Assembly (NCBI RefSeq): GCF_020906275.1
Contig: NZ_CP086727.1
Span: 3,217,001-3,281,000 of the forward strand
Length of the DNA stretch: 64,000 nt
DNA from: Parasphingorhabdus litoris DSM 22379
Lineage (GTDB): Bacteria > Pseudomonadota > Alphaproteobacteria > Sphingomonadales > Sphingomonadaceae
Reading direction: 5' to 3'
Made by a program: the position numbers and the translations under genes. Below, in pieces: positions 1 through 9,216 of the stretch (positions are counted from its first letter, which is position 1; every line of letters begins with the position of its first letter). The notes beneath the pieces were generated by a model that was not told where the DNA came from, searched no databases, and saw nothing but the letters and a program-made list of their open reading frames with translations.

Positions 1-887
1 GCGCACATGCCGAAATCATAACACCGCTGATCGAAGCTGCTTTGGTCGAGGCTGAATTAACGCTGGATCATGTGGATGCTATCGCGGCAACTGCTGGTCC
101 AGGCCTGATAGGCGGAGTGATGGTCGGGCTGGTGACTGGCAAGGCGCTTGCGATGGCGGCGGATAAACCGTTAATCGCTGTCAATCATCTTGAGGGCCAT
201 GCGCTTTCCCCGCGTCTTGCCAACCCGGATTTGGAATTTCCTTATTTGCTGTTGCTCGCATCTGGCGGACATTGTCAGATATTGCGCGTAGAAGGCGTCG
301 GGCACTATCGGCGGCTGGCCACCACAATTGATGATGCCGCTGGAGAAGCCTTTGATAAGACTGGAAAAATATTGGGTCTTGGCTATCCTGGCGGTCCAAA
401 AGTTGAAGCAATTGCCAAAACGGGCGATGCCGATGCCGTTCCCCTGCCCCGACCGCTTAAAGGATCCAAAGATCCCCATTTTTCTTTTGCCGGACTGAAG
501 AGCGCCGTGGTTCGGGCGCACCAGAGCGGTGAACATAAGGCAGAAGATATTGCCGCTTCCTTTCAACAAGCAACCGTGGATTGTTTGAAAGACCGGTTGG
601 AAAAAGCAATTGGCGATCATGGACCCGCGCCCCATCTCGTGGTTGCTGGCGGCGTGGCAGCCAATGGCCCTATCCGCGCTATGCTGGAACAACTGGCGGC
701 GGACCACGGCATGCAGTTTACCGCGCCGCCCCTTTGGCTATGCACTGATAATGCTGCGATGATCGCTTGGGCAGGTGCAGAACGGTTTGCCGCCGGGTTT
801 ACCGATCCGCTCGATTTTGTCGCACGGCCGCGCTGGCCACTTGATCCCGATGCCGAAAAGGCACGCGGGGCCGGTGTGAAAGCATGA
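1..887 (+). CDS. tsaD: tRNA N6-threonylcarbamoyladenosine transferase TsaD, 5' truncated by the window edge
   Basis: TsaD is the catalytic ASKHA-fold subunit that transfers threonylcarbamoyl to A37 of ANN-decoding tRNAs, together with TsaB and TsaE. The reading frame is open from base 3, so the N-terminus lies outside the window. Seen: the metal-binding motif HLEGH, then SGGHCQIL, the GEAFDKTGK stretch, [10 protein letters not shown] and the C-terminal [12 protein letters not shown], which carries the last metal-ligand Asp. These are the family motifs in the expected order. The stop overlaps the gpsA start by 4 bases (ATGA), so the two are translationally coupled. Confidence 0.96.
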   Translation, partial: AHAEIITPLIEAALVEAELTLDHVDAIAATAGPGLIGGVMVGLVTGKALAMAADKPLIAVNHLEGHALSPRLANPDLEFPYLLLLASGGHCQILRVEGVGHYRRLATTIDDAAGEAFDKTGKILGLGYPGGPKVEAIAKTGDADAVPLPRPLKGSKDPHFSFAGLKSAVVRAHQSGEHKAEDIAASFQQATVDCLKDRLEKAIGDHGPAPHLVVAGGVAANGPIRAMLEQLAADHGMQFTAPPLWLCTDNAAMIAWAGAERFAAGFTDPLDFVARPRWPLDPDAEKARGAGVKA

Positions 888-1879
888 CCGAAAAACGTGC
901 CAAAATTGGGGTGATCGGTGCCGGTGCCTGGGGCACCGCCCTGGCACAGGTTCTTTCAGAAGGACAAAAGGAACTGCTGCTTTGGGCCCGGGAGCCGGAT
1001 GTTGTTGAACAGATCAACAAAAAACACGAAAATCAGAGCTTTCTGCCGGGACATATGCTCAGAGAGAATATTCTCGCAACGCAGGATATGAATATGCTTG
1101 CGGGATGCGATGCCCTTCTGATTGTGACGCCTGCACAGCATCTTCGTGCAAGTCTGCAGGACCTGCCGGATAGCAGAACCACTTTGGTTCTGTGCAGCAA
1201 GGGCATTGAAGAGGCGACACAACAATTGATGAGCGAGATTGTTGAAGAAAGCCGCCCCGACAATCCCTTGGCGGTTCTTTCAGGGCCAACATTCGCCCAT
1301 GAGGTTGCCCAGGGTCTTCCCACAGCTCTGACATTAGCCTGTGATACCGAGGCAACCTGGGAAAAGCTTTATCCGCTGATCGCGAAATCGACATTTCGCC
1401 CCTATTTTTCCAATGACATTATCGGTGCTGAAATTGGCGGTGCGGTAAAAAATGTACTCGCTATCGGCTGCGGCATTGTCGAAGGTGCCGGCCTCGGCCA
1501 AAACGCTCGTGCTTCGATCATCAGCCGCGGTTTTGCAGAAATGCTGCGTTATGGCACGGCTAGGGGCGCAAGGGCAGAAACGCTTTCCGGACTATGCGGC
1601 CTGGGAGATCTGGTCCTTACCTGTTCTTCCATCAGCTCGCGCAATTTTTCATTGGGCAAGGGGCTGGGTGAAGGTCAATCGGCGCAAGCACTTCTGACCG
1701 ACAGAGCTACCGTCGCCGAGGGCGCAGCAACCGCACCGGAATTACAGCGCGATGCCAGAAGACGCGGCATCGACATGCCCATAGTTGACGCAGTTTGCGC
1801 TTTGCTGGCCGGCGAAACAGATTCCCAGTCGATCGTCGCACAGCTTATGGGGCGCCCCCTGGTTGCCGAGCAGCGCTAG
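884..1879 (+). CDS. gpsA: glycerol-3-phosphate dehydrogenase [NAD(P)+] GpsA
   Basis: Reduces dihydroxyacetone phosphate to sn-glycerol 3-phosphate for phospholipid synthesis in the cytoplasm. The 331-residue length is normal. The N-terminal Rossmann motif GAGAWGTAL lies at about residues 12-20, followed by the conserved CSKGIE and [11 protein letters not shown] motifs, and the C-terminal domain has the [14 protein letters not shown] block with the catalytic Lys. Starts in the ATGA overlap with tsaD, an arrangement frequent in alphaproteobacteria. The following flippase gene is 95 bases away on the same strand and may be cotranscribed. Confidence 0.96.
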   Translation: MTEKRAKIGVIGAGAWGTALAQVLSEGQKELLLWAREPDVVEQINKKHENQSFLPGHMLRENILATQDMNMLAGCDALLIVTPAQHLRASLQDLPDSRTTLVLCSKGIEEATQQLMSEIVEESRPDNPLAVLSGPTFAHEVAQGLPTALTLACDTEATWEKLYPLIAKSTFRPYFSNDIIGAEIGGAVKNVLAIGCGIVEGAGLGQNARASIISRGFAEMLRYGTARGARAETLSGLCGLGDLVLTCSSISSRNFSLGKGLGEGQSAQALLTDRATVAEGAATAPELQRDARRRGIDMPIVDAVCALLAGETDSQSIVAQLMGRPLVAEQR

Positions 1880-1974
1880 CACAAAAGATGACAATCCGGA
1901 TCGAGTGCGGTAAGGCCGGGCGTTCAATCTCAACACCACTTTTATGAACACGTTCATCAACCGGAGACAAATTT

Positions 1975-3531
1975 TTGACTAGCCCGGAATCATCAGGCGC
2001 ATCGTCGGACCCGTTATCTGAAAAGGTAGCAATGTCTGGTGATAAAGCCGCTTCCGGCACTAAGGATCAGGAGACCGATACAGAGGATCTCGCTGCGCTG
2101 GCAAAAGGCGGCCGCACCAATGTTTTTGGTTTTTTGCTGCGCTTGGCCGCACGCCTCCCGTTTCTGTTCATCGCTGGCCGCATATATGGGGCGGAAGCCC
2201 TGGGCCGCTTTGCTTATGCGATTTTGGTCATCGAATTCGTCGCGCAGCTTGCCACACTTGGCTTGAAACGCGGCCTTGCGGAGCAGTTAAGCCGGACAGA
2301 AAGACCGCATGTCCACGTTGTTTGGGACGGATTATTGGTCAGTCTTTTCGCCTCCATGATTGGGGCAATATTGCTTATCCTGGTTCCGCAGATCATGTTT
2401 CCAAACAGCGAAATAAACGGTCTCGACCGGTTTTTGCCGTTGGTGATTTTCACAATTGCCGGTGCGGATATTGCGCTGGCCGCGCTGGCCTATCGCTATG
2501 ATATTGCATCCACCGTCCGCGCACGCGCAATTGTTGAACCCTGGACCATCAGTATCGCCGCTTTCTTATTCTCTTACTATTCGCTGAGAGATGGCCTGAT
2601 ATTGTCCTATGTCGTATCAATGATTGCGGCGTTGATTGCATCACTATGGCCGCTGCTGAAAAGCTACGGCCTGCCGTGGGGTTGGCGGCCAAAGCCAATA
2701 GCGCTCGCCAAACTGGCCCGACAAAATATGCCGCTAGCCGCAGCCGACGCCGCCGAATGGGGATCCCGGCGGCTGGATCTCGCGATCCTTGGCCTGTTCG
2801 CCTCCCCTGCTGTGGTGGGTATCTATTATATCGCGCAACAAGTCGCCAGCTTGCCTCAGAAACTCAAAACCAGTTTTGACCCGATTTTGGGACCCGTCAT
2901 CACCCGCAATTTGGAAGCCGGCAATATGAAGGCCATTGCCAATCAAGTCAGCCAGGTGGGTTTCTGGATTATCGCTGCGCAAGCGGGTATTGCGCTGGCC
3001 CTCGCCATTCCTGGTGAAGCCGTCATGGGACTGGTCGGTCCCAATTTCGTCGGCGGCACAGGCGCACTCGCGTTCCTTTTGGCCGCAGAGGCTGTGGCGG
3101 CGACCGCCGTGGTTAGTGAAGCAGCGCTGGTCTATATCGCTCGCCATCGCAATTTGCTGATCTCACTTTCCATGCTGTTGCTACAAGCTGCTCTCAGCGT
3201 GGCCTTCATCCAAATTTGCATGCGCATGGGATTGCCGCCGCTATTCCAGGCCGCTGCTGTGGCTGCCGCTTTGATGGTCGCACTGGGCTATGCTTCTGTT
3301 GTCAAAGCCGTGTTCCTGTCGAAACTGCTCAAGGCACCGGTCAACGGCTGGCGCTGGTCCTTGGTGTTCGCGGTCATGGCGGGGACAGCCGTCGGCTATC
3401 TGGCCACTTATTTACCAGAATGGGCCGAATTGATTATCGGAATTCCCATGATATTGGGCAGCTATGCCTGGATTATCTGGCGATGGGGTTTTGGACCGGA
3501 AGACCGCAAACTATTCAAAATGAATGGCTGA
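1975..3531 (+). CDS. polysaccharide flippase, MATE/MurJ-like exporter (Wzx/RfbX type)
   Basis: A 518-residue polytopic inner-membrane protein with about 12-14 predicted hydrophobic segments after a hydrophilic N-terminus of about 50 residues. The pattern fits the polysaccharide-biosynthesis/Wzx flippase group of the MOP superfamily, which moves lipid-linked glycans across the inner membrane. The start is uncertain. A TTG at 1975 follows a GGAG ribosome-binding site, while an in-frame ATG at 2032 would trim the serine-rich N-terminus. Substrate unknown. It is separated by about 8 kb from the glycan operon at 11.6-16.7 kb, so a link is inference only. Confidence 0.75.
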   Translation: MTSPESSGASSDPLSEKVAMSGDKAASGTKDQETDTEDLAALAKGGRTNVFGFLLRLAARLPFLFIAGRIYGAEALGRFAYAILVIEFVAQLATLGLKRGLAEQLSRTERPHVHVVWDGLLVSLFASMIGAILLILVPQIMFPNSEINGLDRFLPLVIFTIAGADIALAALAYRYDIASTVRARAIVEPWTISIAAFLFSYYSLRDGLILSYVVSMIAALIASLWPLLKSYGLPWGWRPKPIALAKLARQNMPLAAADAAEWGSRRLDLAILGLFASPAVVGIYYIAQQVASLPQKLKTSFDPILGPVITRNLEAGNMKAIANQVSQVGFWIIAAQAGIALALAIPGEAVMGLVGPNFVGGTGALAFLLAAEAVAATAVVSEAALVYIARHRNLLISLSMLLLQAALSVAFIQICMRMGLPPLFQAAAVAAALMVALGYASVVKAVFLSKLLKAPVNGWRWSLVFAVMAGTAVGYLATYLPEWAELIIGIPMILGSYAWIIWRWGFGPEDRKLFKMNG

Positions 3532-3552
3532 CCGATCGACAGTTACTAATAT

Positions 3553-4551
3553 TTACCCCAAACGCTGTTTCACCAGTTCCCGCAAATCCGTTTCTGGCCG
3601 TGCGCCATAGTGCGAAATCACCTCGGCTGCAGCAATCGCACCGATTGTCAGGCAATCTTCCAAAGACCGCTCCTCAATATATCCGCTCAGGAAACCAGCA
3701 GCAAAGAGATCGCCAGCACCGGTTGTATCGATAATTTTCTCGACCGGTTCTGCGGCAACGGCATAAGTCTTGCCATCTTGTACAGCAATTGCCCCTTTTT
3801 CACTGCGCGTCACAACCAGTGTTTCGACCTGAGCCGCGGTTTGCGCCACTGCTGCATCAAAGTCATCTGTTTCGCAGAGCGATTTGATTTCTGCTTCATT
3901 GGCGAACAAAATATCGATCGAGCCTTCTTTAATCAGCCGCGTAAAATCGTCCCGGTGGCGTTCGATACAAAAGCCGTCTGACAGCGTGAAGGCAACCTTA
4001 CGATCATTCTGGTGCGCAATGTCGATCGCGAGCGCCATGGCCGCTTTGGGCTCTTCGGCATCCCATAAATATCCTTCAAGATAAAGGATGGCACCGCCTG
4101 CTATCAAATTGGCATCAACAGAAGCGGGCGGCAGAAATTGGGAAGCTCCTAAAAAGGTATTCATTGTCCGCTGTGCGTCCGGTGTAACCAAGATCAAGCA
4201 GCGCGCTGTTGGCGGTTCTTTCCCGAGCGGCGGAACATCAAAATCAATTCCGGTTGCACGGATGTCATGAGTGAACACCTCCCCAAGCTGATCATCAGCC
4301 ACTTGAGCGATCAAAGCGCATTGCCGCCCCAATGTGGAAGCACCGGCCAAGGTGTTAGAACCAGAACCACCACTGATTTCACGGGCCACGCCCATATCAC
4401 GATAGAGTTGTGTGGCACGTTCCGCATCGATCAGCGTCATCGACCCCTTAGTTAGCTGTTCTTCCTCAAGAAAAGCGTCATCCGCCTGCGCGATAACGTC
4501 AACAATCGCATTGCCAACAGCAACAATATCATAACGGGCATCTGTGGTCAT
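3553..4551 (-). CDS. adenosine kinase-like PfkB family kinase
   Basis: PfkB/ribokinase-fold sugar or nucleoside kinase of 332 residues. The N-terminal signature VAVGNAIVDVIAQ and the SGGSGSNTLAGAS substrate-binding motif match the adenosine kinase branch common in alphaproteobacteria. The C-terminal PfkB signature DTTGAGDLFAAGF supplies the catalytic Asp and the anion hole. Start placed at the ATG at 4551 rather than the in-frame ATG two codons earlier, because AAGGAC sits seven bases upstream of it and directly abuts the earlier one. Convergent with the flippase; no operon partner. Confidence 0.85.
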   Translation of the reverse strand: MTTDARYDIVAVGNAIVDVIAQADDAFLEEEQLTKGSMTLIDAERATQLYRDMGVAREISGGSGSNTLAGASTLGRQCALIAQVADDQLGEVFTHDIRATGIDFDVPPLGKEPPTARCLILVTPDAQRTMNTFLGASQFLPPASVDANLIAGGAILYLEGYLWDAEEPKAAMALAIDIAHQNDRKVAFTLSDGFCIERHRDDFTRLIKEGSIDILFANEAEIKSLCETDDFDAAVAQTAAQVETLVVTRSEKGAIAVQDGKTYAVAAEPVEKIIDTTGAGDLFAAGFLSGYIEERSLEDCLTIGAIAAAEVISHYGARPETDLRELVKQRLG

Positions 4552-4658
4552 AAACATGTCCTTATATGGGGAACGTGTAAGCGCTGTGCGTTAGGGGCAA
4601 GCGCTGTCCGGTTCAAGTAGAATTGACCCAGCGTGCAATTTCATGACAAGGGTTTGTA

Positions 4659-5357
4659 ATGGTTGATGCCTTTCTTCTTTCCATCGGTCAGCTTTCGGAC
4701 CGGCGGATATTGTCCCTGCTTTTGAAAGTGTTTCTGATATCGCTGTTGCTGTTGGCGACATTCGGGGTTGGCGCCTATTTCCTGTTGGCATGGATCCTCG
4801 CCCTGACACCCTTGGAAGGTGGCGGCTTTGCGGCTGCGGCTGTGGCCTTCATCATCACCGCACTCACCGCCATTTTCCTGTTTCGTGTCATTGCCATTTT
4901 CGTGCTCAACATATTTTCAGATGATATTGTGGATGCGGTAGAAGCCCGCCACTATCCCGCGCGCGCAGAGCAAGCGAAGCCGCCGAGCTATGCACTGGGT
5001 CTCAAAATGGGTCTGGCGTCGGTTGGCAGGGCGATTGGTTATAATATCCTGGCATCGCCAATTTATATCTTCCTGCTTGTCACGGGCATCGGTGCACCCC
5101 TCGCTTTTTTTGCAGTCAACGCCATCCTTATCGGCCGTGATCTGCAGGATATGGTGGCCGCGCGCCATGTCGAAAATATTGCGGTGCTGGACGATCGCTG
5201 GCGGCTCAGCAAGCTGACCCGTTTTGGGCTCGGACTGGCTATCGCGCTGTTGATGGCTGTCCCTTTTGTCAATTTTCTTGCACCGGTTTTGGGAGCCGCT
5301 ATGGCTACGCATCTGGTTCACAGGGCCGATGCTAATCGCCCGGAGGAGAGCAATTGA
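4659..5357 (+). CDS. EI24/CysZ-like membrane protein
   Basis: A 232-residue inner-membrane protein with about four to five long hydrophobic segments. One pair of helices precedes a short conserved loop (LNIFSDDIVDAVEARHYP, about residues 84-101) and another pair is C-terminal. The topology and the loop resemble the EI24 domain family (PF07264), which includes the sulfate transporter CysZ. Sulfate transport is not shown here; no cys genes are nearby. It forms a unit with the small lipoprotein gene that starts two bases after its stop. Confidence 0.7.
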   Translation: MVDAFLLSIGQLSDRRILSLLLKVFLISLLLLATFGVGAYFLLAWILALTPLEGGGFAAAAVAFIITALTAIFLFRVIAIFVLNIFSDDIVDAVEARHYPARAEQAKPPSYALGLKMGLASVGRAIGYNILASPIYIFLLVTGIGAPLAFFAVNAILIGRDLQDMVAARHVENIAVLDDRWRLSKLTRFGLGLAIALLMAVPFVNFLAPVLGAAMATHLVHRADANRPEESN

Positions 5358-5358
5358 T

Positions 5359-5724
5359 ATGATCCGCAAGCTATTCATCTTACTCACTCTGCCGGCATTT
5401 GGCGCCTGTGTATCGGCGACTGCGGTTGATAGTCCCGCCCTACCCACCGCCACCGCGTCCCCGCTCAACAAAGTGCAAGGGTTGGAACTCGTCATGGGCA
5501 AAACCGCGAACCAGCTGAAGCGCTTGTTCGGCAATCCCCAAGCGGATGTTGTTGAACCGCCGGCGCGGAAATTACAGTTTTCCAGCGGTGCATGTATCCT
5601 GGATGCTTATCTCTATCCGCAAAAAAGCGGGGGTGAAGGACGTGTAACCCATATCGATGCGCGCCGCAGCGATGGCGCGGAGGTTGATCGCGTATCCTGC
5701 GTCAACGCGTTACGGGTTCGCTAG
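5359..5724 (+). CDS. small lipoprotein of unknown function
   Basis: A 121-residue predicted lipoprotein. The signal peptide MIRKLFILLTLPAFGAC ends in a lipobox with Cys17. The ATG at 5359 is preceded by a strong GGAGGAG site at the end of the EI24 gene. The mature part has two further cysteines (SSGACILD and RVSCVNAL) that could form a disulfide, and a motif of the kind GKTANQLKRLFGNP, reminiscent of SmpA/BamE-like small folds. That fold assignment is a guess. The 3' end overlaps the convergent queG by 23 bases. Confidence 0.75.
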   Translation: MIRKLFILLTLPAFGACVSATAVDSPALPTATASPLNKVQGLELVMGKTANQLKRLFGNPQADVVEPPARKLQFSSGACILDAYLYPQKSGGEGRVTHIDARRSDGAEVDRVSCVNALRVR

Positions 5725-6862
5725 AGTCAACTGCTCTCCATTCCAGCAAGACATCTGCGTCTTGCTCCTTTGACAATCTGCTGTCCTTTTCCTGCTCAAA
5801 CCGGTCGGGATCAAGCTGCGCCAAGGCCCAAGCGGCAGAACCCCGCACAACATTATCTTCGTCATCCAGTAATGCGGTAACCGCCGGGATCAATTTTGCG
5901 TCCCCGCTATTACCCGCTGCAATCAGGCAGTTGCGAACCATCCGGTTGCGGCCGGATCTCTTGATCGGTGATCCGGAAAATATTGTCCTGAAGCTGGCAT
6001 CGTCCATCGCAAGCAAGTCCGCAAGCGCAGGTGCCGCAAGTTCGGCGCGAGGCAAAAAGGCCTTGTTTGCTGCGGCGGCGACGGCAAATTTGTTCCATGG
6101 GCAAACCGCCAAACAATCGTCGCAGCCATAGATATGGTTGCCCATCGCCTTTCGGTACTGACGTGGGATCGGACCTTTTGATTCTATGGTCAGATAAGAA
6201 ATGCAGGCCTTTGCGTCTAATTGATAAGGTTCCGGGAAGGCATTGGTTGGGCAGATATCCTGACAGGCGGAACAACTGCCACAACTGTCCCGGCCGCTAC
6301 TCGATGGTTCAAGCTCCAACGTCGTGTATATCGCGCCAAGGAACAGCCAGCTGCCATGCTCTCTGCTGACCAGATTGGTATGTTTGCCCTGCCAACCCAA
6401 GCCAGCCGCTTCTGCCAATGGTTTTTCCATGACCGGGGCTGTGTCGACGAAAACCTTAACCTGCGTGCCATCGGGACAGTCTGTGGATTCGAGCAATCCG
6501 CGTGCCAGACGTTTTAGCGCGCGTTTGACAATATCATGATAGTCTTTGCCCTGCGCATAGACCGATATTCGGCCGCGGTCTTCCACGTCAGCGAGCGCAA
6601 ATGGATCGCGCGCTGGCGCATAGCTCATCCCCAACATGATGACGGAACGCACATCTGACCATAAGGTTTGCGGATCGGCGCGCTCATCGGCGCGGCTTTC
6701 CATCCAGATCATATCACCATGCTGCCCGCCGGCCAGCCAAGCTTTGAGACGTTTGGCCGTTATTGGAGCAAGGCTCGCAGGCGCGATACCAAAGGCGGTG
6801 AAGCCTTCGTCACGCGCCCTTTTTTCGAGGCTTTTGGTTATTCTTAACTTGTCATCAGCCAT
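5702..6862 (-). CDS. queG: epoxyqueuosine reductase QueG
   Basis: Cobalamin- and Fe-S-dependent enzyme that makes the last step of queuosine tRNA modification, reducing epoxyqueuosine to queuosine. At 386 residues it has the normal length. Seen: the N-terminal cobalamin-binding domain; the two ferredoxin-like 4Fe-4S motifs CGSCSACQDICP and CDDCLAVCPWN in order; and a C-terminal HEAT-like repeat segment (residues about 300-370, with DEDNVVRGSAAWALAQL). Monocistronic; other queuosine genes are not in the window. Confidence 0.95.
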   Translation of the reverse strand: MADDKLRITKSLEKRARDEGFTAFGIAPASLAPITAKRLKAWLAGGQHGDMIWMESRADERADPQTLWSDVRSVIMLGMSYAPARDPFALADVEDRGRISVYAQGKDYHDIVKRALKRLARGLLESTDCPDGTQVKVFVDTAPVMEKPLAEAAGLGWQGKHTNLVSREHGSWLFLGAIYTTLELEPSSSGRDSCGSCSACQDICPTNAFPEPYQLDAKACISYLTIESKGPIPRQYRKAMGNHIYGCDDCLAVCPWNKFAVAAAANKAFLPRAELAAPALADLLAMDDASFRTIFSGSPIKRSGRNRMVRNCLIAAGNSGDAKLIPAVTALLDDEDNVVRGSAAWALAQLDPDRFEQEKDSRLSKEQDADVLLEWRAVDSSEPVTR

Positions 6863-6906
6863 AGAGAGCCATTATCAATCACCGCGTCCCATTAGGAAAG
6901 CCGTAA

Positions 6907-7887
6907 ATGACTTCCAGCGCACAAGAACATAAATCCCCCAACGCCATCGAAGCCCATAATATCGTGAAACGATTTGACGGTGAGACTGCTGTCGATGGTA
7001 TCGATCTGACCATCAAGAAGGGTAGCATTTTCGGTATCTTAGGTCCCAATGGGGCTGGCAAAACCACGACTTTGCGGATGTTGTTGGGCATTATTGACCC
7101 GGATGAAGGTGAACGGTTTCTGCTCGGCTCTCCCGATCCAATCAGCAAAGCCCATCAAGTCGGATATCTTCCTGAGGAACGCGGTTTATATCAATCGATG
7201 AAGGCCTATGACGCCATCGCTTTCATGGGCGCGCTGCGCGGATTGCCCTTGGCCGAAGGGCGCAAGCGGGGACGACAGATGATGGCAGATCATGGTCTGG
7301 GCGATGCGGCGGATAAGCAGATCCGCCAATTGTCGAAAGGCATGGCCCAGACGGTGCAACTGCTTGGCACTATTGTCCACGAGCCCGATCTCATCATCCT
7401 AGATGAGCCGTTTTCCGGTCTTGATGCCCTGAACCAGGGCAAGCTGGAGCGCTTGATTCGCGGACAGGCCGATAAAGGTGTGACGGTTATTTTTTCAACC
7501 CATGTAATCGCCCATGCCGAGCGGCTGTGCGAAGAAATTGCGATCGTTGCCAACGGGAAAATCCCGTTTACCGGCAAGGTATCCACCGCCCGTGACCGAC
7601 TGCGCCCGCAGGTGCATCTGGAGACGCGCAATATTGATGGGCCGTGGCGATCGGCAATTCCGGCTGATTGCGAACCATTGGGGCATAACTGGCATTTTAC
7701 CTTGCCCGAAAGCGGCGTCGAACCTTTGCTGCGCGCGCTGATTGAAGGCGATGCTGGCATTCAGTCTCTGTCGATTGAACGCCCCGGACTGCACGATGCC
7801 TTTGTCCATATTGCTGGCGAGGCTGTAGCCAAGAAGATGGAAGAAGATCTCGCCGCCGATGCCGGCTTGCAGGGAGAAGCCGCATGA
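6907..7887 (+). CDS. ABC transporter ATP-binding protein, NatA-like
   Basis: The nucleotide-binding subunit of an ABC-2 type exporter, 326 residues. Walker A GPNGAGKTT is at residues 46-54, the signature LSKGMAQ at about 142, Walker B LIILDEP at about 162, and the switch His is in STHVIAHAE. The C-terminal extension of about 90 residues is typical of the NatA/CcmA-like DrrA group (DUF4162-type). ATG is preceded by AGGAAAG. It overlaps the permease gene by 4 bases (ATGA), so the pair is coupled. Sodium export is the family prototype, but the real substrate is not evident. Confidence 0.9.
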   Translation: MTSSAQEHKSPNAIEAHNIVKRFDGETAVDGIDLTIKKGSIFGILGPNGAGKTTTLRMLLGIIDPDEGERFLLGSPDPISKAHQVGYLPEERGLYQSMKAYDAIAFMGALRGLPLAEGRKRGRQMMADHGLGDAADKQIRQLSKGMAQTVQLLGTIVHEPDLIILDEPFSGLDALNQGKLERLIRGQADKGVTVIFSTHVIAHAERLCEEIAIVANGKIPFTGKVSTARDRLRPQVHLETRNIDGPWRSAIPADCEPLGHNWHFTLPESGVEPLLRALIEGDAGIQSLSIERPGLHDAFVHIAGEAVAKKMEEDLAADAGLQGEAA

Positions 7888-9083
7888 TTGAAACTATCCG
7901 TGCTGCCTTCGTTATCGCGCGCCGCGATTTCACAGCGATCATTTTTTCCAAATCCTTTTTCTTCTTTCTGCTCGGCCCGCTCTTTCCGCTTATCATCGGT
8001 ATAGCCGCAGGCGGACTGGGCCAACAGGTTCGGCAGGATATTGATCGGCCGGTTATTGGAGTAGCGCTTGAAGAGGCACAAGCAGCAAAGCTGGCTGACG
8101 CGCGGGCTGCATTATCCGAAAGCCTGGGTAATAACGCCATACCGGAACTGTTGGTTTTGGATGGCGTCGCCCCCAATGATCCCGACATCAGGGCAAGGCT
8201 CGATACCGCATCTAAACCGTTAACCGCAATCATTTCGGGTTCCCTGGAAGCGCCGTTACTCACCGGATCTGAGCGAGACGTGAAACGCTGGAGCGGCAAA
8301 GTGGCGCTGCTTTCCGAAACTGCATTAGCAGGATCGAATCCCGTTGCTGTAAAGACCGATTTCGTGGCTGCGACCGGCAGCTCCAAGAAACGAACGCAGA
8401 TTGCTACTGCACAGGGCGGGCAGATTATCTTGATCCTGCTCACCATGATCCTCGCGGGTATGGTTCTGTCCAATCTGGTGGAAGAAAAAACCAATAAGAT
8501 CATCGAAATATTGGCGGCAGCCATTCCGATGGATGCTATTTTTCTGGGCAAACTATTCGCCATGCTGGGCATGGCATTGGTTGGAATTACCGTCTGGTCA
8601 ACCTTGGGTTTTGTCGGTGTATCTGTTGTCGCAGAAGGTATTCCCGATCTGCCAGCGCCCGCGGTGGGCTGGCCCTTATTCTGTGTCCTGATGGTGCTCT
8701 ATTTTTCCATGGCCTATTTGCTCTTGGGCTCTTTGTTTCTGGGCATCGGCGCTATGGCAACAACGGTGAGGGAGGTTCAAACCCTTTCCATGCCCGTCAC
8801 TATGGGACAACTTTTGGTATTCTTTTTGGCCGCTTTCACCGTCACCAAATTGGGTGAACCCGTCGAATGGTTTGCGGTCGTCTTCCCCTTCAGTTCGCCT
8901 TTTGCAATGATAGCTCGGGCAGCACAGATGGACAATATCTGGCAGCATGGCTTAGCCCTCATATGGCAGGCGATGTTTACGCTGATCATCATCCGTTTCA
9001 GCGTTTTACTGTTTCGCCGCAACGTTATGAAGTCAGGCAATAGCGCGCGTAAGAAAAGTCTATTGGCCCGGATTCGGGGTTGA
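7884..9083 (+). CDS. ABC-2 type transporter permease, NatB-like
   Basis: A 399-residue membrane subunit. There is one transmembrane helix near residues 25-45, then a large extracytoplasmic domain (about residues 50-175), then five to six helices from about residue 180 onwards. The EEKTNKIIEILAA motif that couples to the ATPase is at about residues 198-210 and is diagnostic of the NatB/ABC-2 permease family (PF12698). Partner of the preceding ATP-binding protein. Exports an unknown compound, with Na+ or a drug-like substrate possible by family precedent. Confidence 0.9.
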   Translation: MIETIRAAFVIARRDFTAIIFSKSFFFFLLGPLFPLIIGIAAGGLGQQVRQDIDRPVIGVALEEAQAAKLADARAALSESLGNNAIPELLVLDGVAPNDPDIRARLDTASKPLTAIISGSLEAPLLTGSERDVKRWSGKVALLSETALAGSNPVAVKTDFVAATGSSKKRTQIATAQGGQIILILLTMILAGMVLSNLVEEKTNKIIEILAAAIPMDAIFLGKLFAMLGMALVGITVWSTLGFVGVSVVAEGIPDLPAPAVGWPLFCVLMVLYFSMAYLLLGSLFLGIGAMATTVREVQTLSMPVTMGQLLVFFLAAFTVTKLGEPVEWFAVVFPFSSPFAMIARAAQMDNIWQHGLALIWQAMFTLIIIRFSVLLFRRNVMKSGNSARKKSLLARIRG

Positions 9084-9131
9084 GATTCGATCGAAAATAG
9101 CGCTAGATTCCGGGAAGTTGGCGAAAGCCCG

Positions 9132-9147
9132 TTGACATTGCTGTCAA
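9132..9147. promoter_or_regulatory. perfect inverted repeat TTGACA-TTGC-TGTCAA upstream of the P450
   Basis: The arms TTGACA and TGTCAA are perfectly complementary around a 4-base centre, 70 bases upstream of the P450 start codon. The left arm is also a consensus -35 hexamer. A repressor bound here would therefore block a promoter; this is inference. No regulator gene is adjacent. Confidence 0.5.
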
Positions 9148-9216
9148 TAAAGGCAGACTGAACGGGTTTTGAAACGCAACCGATTGTCCAAGAAAGGGCA
9201 ACGGGAGGAGAGAATC

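Noticed and set aside
4570..4615. Direct repeat of AAGCGCTGT upstream of the adenosine kinase gene
   Set aside because: Only two short copies; too little to distinguish from chance.
7697..8572. A 291-codon minus-strand frame across the natA/natB junction
   Set aside because: It runs through the overlap of two well-supported plus-strand genes and has no recognisable protein features.
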